64,000 nucleotides of DNA from Pontibacter burrus (lineage in GTDB: Bacteria > Bacteroidota > Bacteroidia > Cytophagales > Hymenobacteraceae). Below the pieces are notes generated by a model. It saw only the letters and a list, made by a program, of their open reading frames with translations. It had not been told where the DNA came from and made no database searches. Location: contig NZ_JAAGWD010000002.1 in assembly GCF_010686685.1 (NCBI RefSeq), forward strand, positions 434,001 through 498,000, written 5' to 3'. A program made the position numbers and the translations under genes. Within the stretch, counting starts at the first letter, position 1. Each line of letters opens with the position of its first letter. Shown here piece after piece: positions 53,241 through 61,617 of this stretch.

Positions 53241-54328
53241 TCGTATCGGTCATCTACTTTATAGTTTACTTTTCCATTTTCCTGGGGCTGCTGTACCTGC
53301 TGTTTTACAACCGTAAAAGCTATACTTCTGCCTTCACAGAGCAACCCCGCATCAGCATTTTAATAGCCGCCCGCAACGAAGAACATTCAATACTGCGCTG
53401 CCTTACTGCCATCGATGCGCTGAATTACCCGAAAGACAAAATTGAAGTACTGATCGGTAACGATGCCTCAACAGACAACACTTGTGCTATAGTTAACGAC
53501 TTCATTAAAGACAAGCCAAACTATAGTTGCTTTACCATTACTCAGACTATAGGCAACACACGCGGCAAAGCTAATGTGCTGGCACAACTCGCGCACCGCG
53601 CCACCACCGACTACTTTTTTTATACCGATGCCGACATTGCCGTGCCTAAAAACTGGGTGCAAATGATGCTCTCTGCGCTGGATGAAAGAGTGGGCGTGGT
53701 TACAGGCATTACTACTATAACCGGCAACCATTTTTTCCATCAAATGCAGGCACTGGACTGGCTTTATGCGCTCGGCCTGATACAAGTAGTTGCCGATGTA
53801 AAGTTGCCGGTAACTACGATGGGTAACAACATGCTTTTGCGCCGGCAGGCTTACGAAAGTGTAGGTGGCTTTGAAGGCATAAAGTTCTCCATTACAGAAG
53901 ACATTGCCATTTTTAACGAGATATTAAGCAAAGGCTGGGAGTTCCGGAATATTTATAGCCGGGATACACTGGCCTTGTCATTGCCGGCGGATACGTTCTG
54001 GCAGTATTTGCATCAACGCAAACGCTGGATGAGCGGCTCCATGCATCTGCCCTGGTATATGGTTATTATTTTTATCCTGCATTCAGCTTACTATCCGGTG
54101 CTTATCCCATTCTGGGTTCATAGTTCGGTGGCCATTATGCTGGGCATTTTTGTGCTCAAACTTATCTTTCAAAGCATTTTTGTGCGTGAGTGCCTGCGCC
54201 GGGTGAACATGACCGTGCCCTGGTACTACTACATCCTCTTCGAACTATACCTCGTCGTATCATCCGTTATCCTCATTATTTTCTTCTTTATACCAGTTAA
54301 AACCGTCTGGAAGGGAAGGCGCTATTAG
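53237..54328 (+). CDS. Family 2 glycosyltransferase, membrane-bound
   Basis: The 363-residue protein has an N-terminal helix (about 2-24), a GT-A domain (ISILIAARNEEHSI, IGNDASTDNT, YTDADIAVPKNW), the QRKRWMSGSM acceptor motif, and C-terminal helices (about 265-350). It is a second enzyme of the same general type as the one at 48.7 kb but not a close copy. It is coupled to the deacetylase gene, which suggests synthesis and trimming of one glycan. Confidence 0.88.
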   Translation: MIVSVIYFIVYFSIFLGLLYLLFYNRKSYTSAFTEQPRISILIAARNEEHSILRCLTAIDALNYPKDKIEVLIGNDASTDNTCAIVNDFIKDKPNYSCFTITQTIGNTRGKANVLAQLAHRATTDYFFYTDADIAVPKNWVQMMLSALDERVGVVTGITTITGNHFFHQMQALDWLYALGLIQVVADVKLPVTTMGNNMLLRRQAYESVGGFEGIKFSITEDIAIFNEILSKGWEFRNIYSRDTLALSLPADTFWQYLHQRKRWMSGSMHLPWYMVIIFILHSAYYPVLIPFWVHSSVAIMLGIFVLKLIFQSIFVRECLRRVNMTVPWYYYILFELYLVVSSVILIIFFFIPVKTVWKGRRY

Positions 54329-54586
54329 AAGTTAGAAGGTTTAGAAGTTAGAAAGTTAGAAAGGTATTGGAATTGTAGAGACGCAATACCTTGCGCCTCG
54401 GCAACCACGGAGCTATAGTTGCTCTGAATCTCATTAATCCTTCTAATCCCCATTAATCCCGGTTCAGACAAAATCCCGCTAATTCAGATCAACAATCAGC
54501 AAATAACAATCAGCAATTAAAGCTAACTTGCAGCTTTAAACTATAGTACCGCTTTGGTTACTGATTACTGTTAACTGCTAACTGAA
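54329..54586. repeat. Spacer with GAAGTTAGAAAG tract and CTGAACCGGGATTA-type repeat
   Basis: The left end has repeated TTAGAAGTTAGAAAG units. The middle has TTAATCCCGGTTCAGACAAAATCC (about 54455-54478), the inverse of the repeat at 18946 and related to 46370 and 28490. The right end has CAACAATCAGCAA and GTTAACTGCTAACTG units. Two CTATAG copies are present. Confidence 0.5.
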
Positions 54587-55357
54587 ATGTTGAGATTAGT
54601 TGATTCGCACGCGCATATTTATTCGGAAGAGTTTAAGGATGACCTGGCTGCAGCCGTAGCAAAAGCCACGGACGCAGGAGTAGAGAAGATTTACATGCCC
54701 AACATCGACCATACCAGTATAGATGCGATGCTGGAAGCTGAAGCTGCTTTCCCTGGAATATGCATACCGATGATGGGACTGCACCCTGCTTATGTGAAGA
54801 AGGATTTTGAGCGCGAACTGTACCTGGTGGAAGAGTGGCTGGATAAGCGAAAGTTTGCAGCAGTAGGGGAGTGTGGTATTGATCTGTATTGGGATAAAAC
54901 GTTTTTCCCGCAGCAGCAGGAAGCCTTGAAGGTACAGCTCGAACTGGCAAAGAAGCACAACCTGCCTATCATCCTGCACACCCGCGATTCGTTTGACGAA
55001 ACCTACGAATTAGTTGCTGCTGCCCAGGATGGTACCCTTCGCGGAATCTTTCATTGCTTTTCGGGTACGGTAGAGCAGGCTGCTAAAGTAAAAGAGCTTA
55101 ACTTTTTGATGGGCATTGGTGGTGTTGCAACCTTTAAAAACGGTGGACTGGATAAAGTACTTCCGCATGTGTCGCTGGATAGCCTGGTGCTGGAAACAGA
55201 TTGCCCTTACCTGGCACCGGTGCCGTACCGTGGCAAACGCAACGAGCCTGCTTACATTCCGCTGGTACTGAAACGTGTAGCTGAATTAATGCAGAAAACC
55301 GAAGAAGAAGTAGCGGAAGTAACTACCAAAAACGCCCTGAACCTGTTTAAACTATAG
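54587..55357 (+). CDS. TatD family metal-dependent hydrolase
   Basis: The 256-residue TIM-barrel hydrolase acts as a DNase in characterised TatD proteins. Metal ligands are visible: DSHAHIY near 6-12, GECGIDLYWD near 94-103, LHTRDSFDE near 129, HCFSGT near 152, and ETDCPYL near 204. The stop codon TAG is supplied by the full palindrome at 55350-55359, and ansA starts 2 bases later, so they are an operon. Confidence 0.92.
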   Translation: MLRLVDSHAHIYSEEFKDDLAAAVAKATDAGVEKIYMPNIDHTSIDAMLEAEAAFPGICIPMMGLHPAYVKKDFERELYLVEEWLDKRKFAAVGECGIDLYWDKTFFPQQQEALKVQLELAKKHNLPIILHTRDSFDETYELVAAAQDGTLRGIFHCFSGTVEQAAKVKELNFLMGIGGVATFKNGGLDKVLPHVSLDSLVLETDCPYLAPVPYRGKRNEPAYIPLVLKRVAELMQKTEEEVAEVTTKNALNLFKL

Positions 55358-55359
55358 TT

Positions 55360-56436
55360 ATGCAAACAGTAAAAGTCCACATCGATACAGCCGCACCCGA
55401 CGACCCGGAAGCATCCATCCTGATCATTTACACCGGCGGAACGATAGGTATGGTGTTCGATGAAAAAGCGCAGCACCTGATACCGTTCAACTTTTCGAAG
55501 ATACCGGATAGAGTGCCGGAACTGAAGCAATTCAATTACCTGCTTACTGTAATCAGCATCGAGCCGGTTATCGATTCGTCAGACATAACTATAAATGACT
55601 GGCTGATGCTGGCAAAGCTGATTGAAGAGAACTATAACGATTACGATGGCTTTGTGGTGCTGCACGGTACTGATACCATGGGCTATAGTGCGTCGGCGCT
55701 GAGTTATTTGCTGGAGAACCTGCAGAAGCCGGTGATCTTTACCGGAGCTCAAGTGCCAATTGGGCTGATACGCACAGATGCGCGTGAAAACCTGATCACA
55801 GCCTTACAGATTGCCGGAACCAAAGCGCATGTTAAGTGCAGAGTGCCGGAAGTGAGCATTTTCTTCCATAACCTGCTGTTGCGCGGTAACCGGGCTAAAA
55901 AAGTAGAGAGCAGCCATTTCGATGCCTTTAAATCCGAAAACTACCCACCTTTGGCCGAAGCCGGAATTGACATTGATTTTTACGACGAGCACATTCTGCC
56001 TTGCCCGCTGCTGCCGTTAAAAGTGCATCATCAACTGGAGCCGAATGTGGTTATCCTAAAGCTATTCCCTGGTATTACCGAGCAGGTGGTGCAGAGTATA
56101 CTGCAGCTGCCAAACATAAAAGGCGTGGTGATGGAAACATTCGGTTCAGGCAACGCGCCTACAACACCATGGTTCCTTGATTTGCTAAAAGAAACTATCG
56201 ACCGTGGCGTATACATCCTGAACGTGAGCCAGTGCGACGAAGGCCGCGTAGACCAGGGGCGTTATGAAACCAGCAAGTACCTGCTGAACATGGGCGTAAT
56301 TGGTGGAGCAGATATCACTACCGAAGCGGCTATTACCAAACTGATGTTTGTACTAGGCCTTAACCTGGGGAAAGAGGAAACGATAAAGCTGCTGTCGGGG
56401 AACCTGCGTGGTGAAATTACCTTGCAAAGCAGCTAA
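55360..56436 (+). CDS. ansA: Type I asparaginase
   Basis: The 358-residue enzyme deamidates asparagine in the cytoplasm. The first catalytic Thr is in YTGGTIGMVFD near 26-36, and the second lies in VLHGTDTMGYSAS near 103-115; a Lys in the NSDITI-like region completes the site. Length and lack of a signal peptide fit type I. The start follows the genome motif directly (AACTATAGTTATG), and another full copy overlaps its stop at 56436-56445. Confidence 0.93.
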   Translation: MQTVKVHIDTAAPDDPEASILIIYTGGTIGMVFDEKAQHLIPFNFSKIPDRVPELKQFNYLLTVISIEPVIDSSDITINDWLMLAKLIEENYNDYDGFVVLHGTDTMGYSASALSYLLENLQKPVIFTGAQVPIGLIRTDARENLITALQIAGTKAHVKCRVPEVSIFFHNLLLRGNRAKKVESSHFDAFKSENYPPLAEAGIDIDFYDEHILPCPLLPLKVHHQLEPNVVILKLFPGITEQVVQSILQLPNIKGVVMETFGSGNAPTTPWFLDLLKETIDRGVYILNVSQCDEGRVDQGRYETSKYLLNMGVIGGADITTEAAITKLMFVLGLNLGKEETIKLLSGNLRGEITLQSS

Positions 56437-56453
56437 ACTATAGTTATGCGCTG

Positions 56454-56486
56454 TTTGCAACTATAGAATTTATTAGCGTATCTTTG
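56454..56486 (+). promoter_or_regulatory. Promoter of tRNA-Ser
   Basis: TTTG (56454-56457), then 21 bases, then TATCTTTG (56479-56486). Both boxes match the Bacteroidota consensus, and the tRNA starts 12 bases downstream. A CTATAG copy lies between the boxes. Confidence 0.7.
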
Positions 56487-56497
56487 CAGCCACAATT

Positions 56498-56585
56498 AGA
56501 GAGTTGTCCGAGTGGTTGAAGGAGCACGCCTGGAAAGTGTGTATACCTCTAAAGGGTATCGAGGGTTCGAATCCCTCACTCTCTG
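56498..56585 (+). tRNA. tRNA-Ser (anticodon GGA)
   Basis: The 7-bp acceptor stem AGAGAGT pairs with ACTCTCT. The D arm reads CCGAGTGGTTGAAGG, the anticodon loop CTGGAAA gives GGA, a long class II variable arm follows (TATACCTCTAAAGGGTATC), and the T arm is GAGGGTTCGAATCCCTC. CCA is not encoded. A tyrosine integrase lies directly downstream in the same direction, so the 3' part of this gene is the likely attachment site of an integrated element. Confidence 0.95.
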
Positions 56586-56609
56586 CTGGTAGAGATACCA
56601 AAATCAGCT

Positions 56610-56642
56610 AAAAGCCTGCAAATAAAGAGTTTGCAGGCTTTT
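56610..56642 (+). terminator. Terminator after tRNA-Ser
   Basis: AAAAGCCTGCAAA (56610-56622) pairs exactly with TTTGCAGGCTTTT (56630-56642) around a 7-base loop. Confidence 0.8.
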
Positions 56643-56783
56643 CTGTTTTAACCCGCCTTCTAAATTTTGCATCTTTTCCTATAGTTTAGGTGAGTTGTCC
56701 GGTGAGTTCATTCAAAGATTCTATTGACTCACCGAATTGAGGTGTAACTTATTGATACACAAGGTGTACAAGGTGTTTACATC

Positions 56784-56814
56784 TTGACTGCGGTTGACTG
56801 CAAGGCTACTTTTG
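56784..56814 (+). promoter_or_regulatory. Promoter of the integrase gene
   Basis: TTG (56784-56786), then 20 bases, then TACTTTTG (56807-56814), 22 bases before the start codon. Upstream, GGTGAGT (56701-56707) and ACTCACC (about 56735-56741) form an inverted repeat that could be an operator or arm-type site. Confidence 0.6.
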
Positions 56815-56836
56815 TTTAACCTTTAAAGTCACTGTT

Positions 56837-58051
56837 ATGAGCATCAATTTCAGTCTTCTCTTCTACCTGAAGAAACCAAAGAATTACCAGATAGGCCCCG
56901 TTCCAATCTACCTGCGTGTCACGGTGGCCGGCAAGCGGGCCGAATTAACCACTAGCAGGTCCGTTGAGCCGGAGAGGTGGATTTCCTCAGCAGGTCGCGC
57001 CATGGGCACGAAAGCGACAGCAAAGTCTCTGAATATTTACCTGGACAACCTGCAGGCGAAGGTGTACGAGGCACACCGGCAGCTGGTGGAGGCAGGGTTG
57101 CCGCTAACGGCAGAGGCTATCAAGAACAGGTTCCTGGGGAAAGTGGAGAAGGGCAGGACGCTGTTGGAGGTCTTCTCAGAGCACAACAGCAAAGTGGAAG
57201 CCCTGGTCGGGGACGGGTTTGCCCCCGGCACCCTGGAGCGCTACATCACCTCGCTCAGGCACACGCAAGAGTTCATGAAGTGGAAATATGGTGTGGAGGA
57301 TATGGAGGTCAGGGAAATCAACCATGCTTTCATCACAGACTTTGAGTTCTACCTGCGGAGTGTGCGCAAGTGCTCTAACAATACGGCCGTCAAATATATC
57401 AAGAACTTCGGCAAGATCATCCGTATCTGCCAAGCTAACGGGTGGATTTCCTCGAATCCATTCGCAAATTACAAGTTGAAGGTAAAGACCGTGGAGCGGG
57501 TGTTCCTCTCAGAGGAAGAGCTGCAGCGGCTGGCTGAAAAAGAGTTCCCTACAGAACGCTTGGCGCTGGTGCGGGATATCTTCCTGTTTAGCTGCTTTAC
57601 GGGATTAGCTTATGTGGACGTGAAGCAGCTAAGGCACTTTGATTTGCATAAGGGGATTGACGGGGAGCAGTGGATCTACAGGAAGAGACAGAAAACTGAC
57701 ACCCCTTCCCGTATTCCCCTGCTGCCAACAGCGCTTCACATCATTGACAAGTATAGTCAGCACCCGCAATGCCTGCATGAAGGGAGGTTGCTGCCGGTGC
57801 CGAGCAACCAGAAGATGAACGCATATCTGAAAGAAATTGCCGACCTATGCGGGATTCAAAAGCAGATGACCTTCCATAACGCCCGCCATACCTTTGCCAC
57901 TACTGTTACGCTTCTTAATGGGGTGCCTATGGAGAGCGTGTCGAAGATGCTCGGGCATACAAATTTGAGAACTACTCAGCATTATGCTAAGATATTGGAT
58001 GTAAAGGTAGGAGAGGATATGCAGAAACTCCGGGAACGTCTAAAATTGTGA
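56837..58051 (+). CDS. Tyrosine-type site-specific integrase (CTnDOT-like)
   Basis: The 404-residue recombinase would integrate and excise the element next to tRNA-Ser. It has an N-terminal arm-binding domain (about 5-90), a SAM-like core-binding domain (about 110-205), and a catalytic domain (about 220-395). The catalytic Lys is in RKRQKT, HxxR is in FHNARHTFATT near 350-360, the second His is in LGHTNLRTTQHYAK, and the nucleophile is the Tyr of HYAK near 386. The first conserved Arg is replaced: the motif reads CFTGLAYVDVKQL, as in IntDOT-type enzymes. The sequence is visibly different in codon style from the left-hand genes. Confidence 0.92.
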   Translation: MSINFSLLFYLKKPKNYQIGPVPIYLRVTVAGKRAELTTSRSVEPERWISSAGRAMGTKATAKSLNIYLDNLQAKVYEAHRQLVEAGLPLTAEAIKNRFLGKVEKGRTLLEVFSEHNSKVEALVGDGFAPGTLERYITSLRHTQEFMKWKYGVEDMEVREINHAFITDFEFYLRSVRKCSNNTAVKYIKNFGKIIRICQANGWISSNPFANYKLKVKTVERVFLSEEELQRLAEKEFPTERLALVRDIFLFSCFTGLAYVDVKQLRHFDLHKGIDGEQWIYRKRQKTDTPSRIPLLPTALHIIDKYSQHPQCLHEGRLLPVPSNQKMNAYLKEIADLCGIQKQMTFHNARHTFATTVTLLNGVPMESVSKMLGHTNLRTTQHYAKILDVKVGEDMQKLRERLKL

Positions 58052-58489
58052 TCTTATTTCTTGGGGAGTGGCCTCTATATCATAACTAGTGAGGGATTGT
58101 CCTGTTTTAGTTATATGTGCTTGTTAGGCAATTGATTGTAAATAAAAGTAAGCAAACATTTTTTGTTTGCCTACTTTTCCATGTAGATTCTATTTATATG
58201 ACAACCTGATTAGGAGGGAGAGCAAGGGGATTTCTTGTAGAGTCTACGGGCATTTACATTAAGTCAGACACCTATTATTAGGGCCACAACTGTAGTATTA
58301 TGTTTTTAGCCTAATAGCTCTTCCTTAGTTTCATCAATTATTGATTAAATGTTAGTAAACATTGTCAAAAGCCAGAATAGTTAGATTTTTCTTTTCAGCC
58401 GTGTGAAATAAATTCTAAATGTAGTTTTCTCAACAACAATTGTCTTACAGAAAACTAGCGCTACCTATAATAATTTCGAAAAAAGTGAG
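58052..58489. other. AT-rich spacer inside the element
   Basis: I see no gene, repeat of known type, or CTATAG motif here. A CAAACATTTTTTGTTTG palindrome-like hairpin at about 58153-58171 may end integrase transcription. Confidence 0.4.
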
Positions 58490-59017
58490 GGAATGATCTC
58501 TGAGCGGCTAAGCCAAGTCAGGGACACCTTCCTGTTCCGCCGCCTGATAGGGCCTGTTTACACCGACATATAGCAACACACCCAGGCAAACATCATTAAA
58601 GGCATTGACAGGGAGGCGACTCTCCTTTAGAATGCAGAAGTCCGGCATCACCCACTCGGCTTCCGCTGCTGTCTGCAGCCAAGCTCCTGCTCGATAAGTA
58701 TACATATCACCCGAAGTGTTTGTATAAGTACCGCCTGATATCCGTGCTCAGCAACCAGAAGATGAACGAGTATCTGAAGGGGCCTTGGATGTGTGCGGCA
58801 TCCAGAAATCAGCCACCTTCCACACTGCTCGCCATACCTTTGCTACTACATTCATGCTGTTGAACGGGGGTAGCGTTGTAGAGCATGTTCAAGATGCTCG
58901 GGTATACATCCATCAAAACAACAAAGCATTTATGCCAAGACACCTGACCTTAAACTTTGCCAGGACATGATGCTAGTAAAGCACAGGTACAGAGCAGAGG
59001 TGGAAACATCTAAATGA
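58490..59017 (+). pseudogene. Decayed second tyrosine integrase (C-terminal part)
   Basis: The stretch aligns by eye with the C-terminal 165 residues of the intact integrase. ERLSQVRDTFLF matches ERLALVRDIFLF, GIDRE matches GIDGE, the DNA of CAGCAACCAGAAGATGAACG is identical, and FHTARHTFATTFMLLNG matches FHNARHTFATTVTLLNG. Several stop codons and frame changes interrupt it, and the upstream half of the gene is missing. It ends in frame with IYAKTPDLKLCQDM and a TGA at 59015-59017. It is likely the remnant of an earlier insertion at the same tRNA. Confidence 0.8.
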
Positions 59018-59494
59018 CATAACTTCATTTTCTTTGCACTATGACAATGAGAATGCCTAATACAAGACCTCCAATTTCCATTTAACTATTGTATAAGGGT
59101 ATTTTCTAAAATAGACTTTAGACAAATAATCATATTAAATTAAGTTATAAACTATAAGGCTAGATTAACAAGATTGACATGCGGTATAACCTGCTTTACT
59201 GCCTTGAGCCTGCATGCGTCACAAGAGCGGATGGAAATTTCACATTCATCATTTCAGACAACAGGAGTTGGGTTAGTGGCTTGATGAAACAGTAGTATTT
59301 AAAATACACCCAAGCAGATCAGTGACTAACTGTTAAGTTTTACTTTACTTCATTCGAAGAATAAGGTCCCCTAGAGCTGCCGATAATTCTAGGTTTATAA
59401 TCTATGGAAATAACTGCATGTGAATATTTTATCATTATTCAATTGCTTATATCAAGCATTCTCTATATATTTATTAGATATAAATATTCACGCT
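59018..59494. other. AT-rich spacer between integrase remnant and lipoprotein gene
   Basis: No convincing feature is visible. A 38-codon frame from 59179 to 59295 has no recognisable product. A few AACTATAA-like words occur, but no CTATAG. Confidence 0.4.
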
Positions 59495-60064
59495 ATGAAA
59501 CCCCTGAACTTAATCCTGCTTCTGTTCCTACTCTCAACCTTTATTTCCTGCAAGAAAAAGGACATATCACCAGCAAACCCTATCGATCAACTTCCCGCTG
59601 CCTCCACAAGTGGTATGAACACCATCGGCTGCCTGGTGAATGGAAAGGCACTTGTGCCTAAAGCAGATAAGTGGGGAAACATTACCTACAGTTGTTATTA
59701 TCAGTACCTGGATGACAGCTTCGGTAAAGGCTATTACTTTAATGTATCAGTGATTAACAACAAAGACAAGCCTGTAACAGGGGTTTATGTTCAAACCAAT
59801 AAATTAGAAGTTGAAGAGGGTAAGACCTACCCACTTGTTTCAGAAGATGAGGAGGGCAATGCCTATGGTTTTTTATGGACGAATAACGGCACCAAGTCCA
59901 CCTACTACTTTACTAATGAGACTAACAAGGGCGAACTGACCATCACCAAACTCGACAGGTATAATCAGATCATCTCAGGCACCTTCTGGTTTGATGCCGT
60001 GGATGAGAAAGGGAATGTAGTGGAAGTACGGGAAGGACGTTTCGATATGAAGTACATGAAATAA
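59495..60064 (+). CDS. DUF6252-like lipoprotein
   Basis: The start at 59495 is chosen because it opens a lipoprotein signal: MKPLNLILLLFLLSTFISC with the lipid-modified Cys19; an upstream ATG at 59420 would spoil it. The 189-residue protein then shows NTIGCLVNGKALVPK near 45-60, as in DUF6252 proteins, and a beta-rich body ending in GRFDMKY. It is probably held on the outer membrane. It precedes the split hydrolase by 35 bases and may be its partner. Confidence 0.75.
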   Translation: MKPLNLILLLFLLSTFISCKKKDISPANPIDQLPAASTSGMNTIGCLVNGKALVPKADKWGNITYSCYYQYLDDSFGKGYYFNVSVINNKDKPVTGVYVQTNKLEVEEGKTYPLVSEDEEGNAYGFLWTNNGTKSTYYFTNETNKGELTITKLDRYNQIISGTFWFDAVDEKGNVVEVREGRFDMKYMK

Positions 60065-60099
60065 TGCCCTTTTATATATTTCACCCTTAACCCTTTTTC

Positions 60100-61617
60100 A
60101 TGAAAAACAACTTGTACGCCCTACGGCGCACCATGCTATTGGTGTGCCTAACTTTGCTGTGTCTTCCCACAAGCATATACGCCCAGCAGCCCGATTACTA
60201 CTACCCCAAGTATAATCTCACTTCCCCCATGCCTGCAGGCACGGAGCTCGACACCACCTTTCACAACCGCATGCGTCATATATTTGGCCTGCTGGAAACA
60301 AATAGAGTCCCAAAGGGAATTTTGCTAGATTATGCCATGGAGTTCACCAACATGAGCAACTACAATGGGAATGCCTTGACCGACACCAATTTCGTAGACC
60401 AAGCAGCCTACTGGGATATTTACCGTACGCTTTACACAGCCCGTATTCACACCAGTGCCGCAACTCTAGACCTTAACAACCTGGACAGTGAGTGGTATAA
60501 CAACAGGCAACCCGGACGAATCACCCTAGCCGGTATGTATTTCCAATATGCCCGCTTTCGCAATGATGCCGTGAGTGCCAACAAACTTACCATATCCAAC
60601 GAAAAATTAGTTGATAAATATGTGTCGGGCGCATGGCAAAATCCTTATCAAGTAGAAAGTGTTTTTGCCATGGCACCTGCCACCAAAGTGTATGAAGGCC
60701 TTACTCAGCAGCTATTGCTCCCCACAGCACTCTGGGAGAGCAATGAGATCGGGTCTGTAAGCAGCTTGGAGGTAGATGCCGGGGATGGTATGGGCTTCCG
60801 AATCATGAGCGCCGGACAAGCACTGAGCGTAGTATATCCGGACACAGGACGAAAGGAGTTAAAATATAGGTTAAACCTAATTAACGGCACCTCGTTAATA
60901 AGCCATTCAGAAATTGATATCAGGTCTGCGGATGATGACCTACTGACATTGCTTTCAGGCGATAACCCATGTCACCTGTGCCAGGTGACAGCAACAGAAC
61001 CCTACCTTGGGCAATATGCACAAGGGTACATCAGGATCAAATACGCAAACCCAGACAACAAATTAAGAAACCCCCTGATTGTCGTGGAAGGTTTTGACCC
61101 CTACCACATATTAGAACCTGAGTCAAAGTTTGGGGATGATCTGATGGTAAACTTTGAAGCAAATCTAAATAATTCTGTGAATTTAAGGAGTCTAGTAAAT
61201 AGTTCATACGATGTGATCTATGTGGACTGGAAAAATGGGACAGATGACATCAGGAGAAATGCTATGCTTGTGAAAGAAATCATACGCCTGGTAAATAGTA
61301 AAAAAGTAGCACTTGCAAATGGTTTGAAAGCAGACAACGTGATTATTGGCATAAGCATGGGAGGACTTGCCGTTAGGTGGGCGCTCAAAGACATGGAAGA
61401 TAAAAATGAAATCCATGACACCCGTCTTTTTGTCAGCTTTGATACGCCGCATCAGGGCGCAACTGTTCCAATAGGCTACCAGCACTTGGCACGTCATGTA
61501 AAAGGACTTTACCTCAGAACCGGTCTCACCGCTTCCACCGCAGAAGCAATACAGTTTTTCAGGGGGGGGGATGAGTCCGCGCAGAGCCCTCAGCCTTGCA
61601 GACAGACCAGCAGCTAG
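60100..61617 (+). CDS. Secreted alpha/beta-hydrolase-like protein, N-terminal part of a frame-split gene
   Basis: The 505-codon frame has a signal peptide (about 1-30, ending IYAQ). A beta-rich region (about 100-330) is followed by an alpha/beta-hydrolase core: NPLIVVEGFDPY near 326, DVIYVDWKNGTDDI near 368, the nucleophile elbow GISMGG near 416-421, and SFDTPHQGATVP near 447. A run of nine G at 61562-61570 shifts the frame, and the protein ends 16 codons later in unrelated sequence. With eight G the frame would continue into the next entry and give one protein of about 1066 residues. Confidence 0.75.
   Translation: MKNNLYALRRTMLLVCLTLLCLPTSIYAQQPDYYYPKYNLTSPMPAGTELDTTFHNRMRHIFGLLETNRVPKGILLDYAMEFTNMSNYNGNALTDTNFVDQAAYWDIYRTLYTARIHTSAATLDLNNLDSEWYNNRQPGRITLAGMYFQYARFRNDAVSANKLTISNEKLVDKYVSGAWQNPYQVESVFAMAPATKVYEGLTQQLLLPTALWESNEIGSVSSLEVDAGDGMGFRIMSAGQALSVVYPDTGRKELKYRLNLINGTSLISHSEIDIRSADDDLLTLLSGDNPCHLCQVTATEPYLGQYAQGYIRIKYANPDNKLRNPLIVVEGFDPYHILEPESKFGDDLMVNFEANLNNSVNLRSLVNSSYDVIYVDWKNGTDDIRRNAMLVKEIIRLVNSKKVALANGLKADNVIIGISMGGLAVRWALKDMEDKNEIHDTRLFVSFDTPHQGATVPIGYQHLARHVKGLYLRTGLTASTAEAIQFFRGGDESAQSPQPCRQTSS

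Larger units (their letters stand above)
29..56689. repeat. Dispersed palindrome AACTATAGTT (core CTATAG)
   Basis: By eye I find 24 full copies, starting at 5586, 9772, 10438, 10556, 12318, 16793, 18596, 19129, 21998, 28762, 29042, 29815, 37876, 40501, 46732, 46958, 47812, 48205, 48930, 50493, 52937, 53519, 55350 and 56436. The 6-bp core CTATAG occurs about 120 times. About 0.06 full copies would be expected by chance in 64 kb of even composition. Copies lie in spacers, across stop codons and inside frames, where they read as Thr-Ile-Val or Asn-Tyr-Ser. The third frame holds TAG and is seen only at gene ends. None occurs right of about 56.69 kb. Confidence 0.85.

Noticed and set aside
56501..56701. 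GAGTTGTCCG present in the tRNA 5' part and again at 56692-56701 as a possible att repeat
   Set aside because: Elements of this type duplicate the 3' part of the tRNA, not the 5' part; a 10-base match is too short.
59179..59295. 38-codon frame between the integrase remnant and the lipoprotein gene
   Set aside because: It has an ATG and stop but no ribosome site, no neighbours to couple with, and no recognisable pattern; too weak to call.
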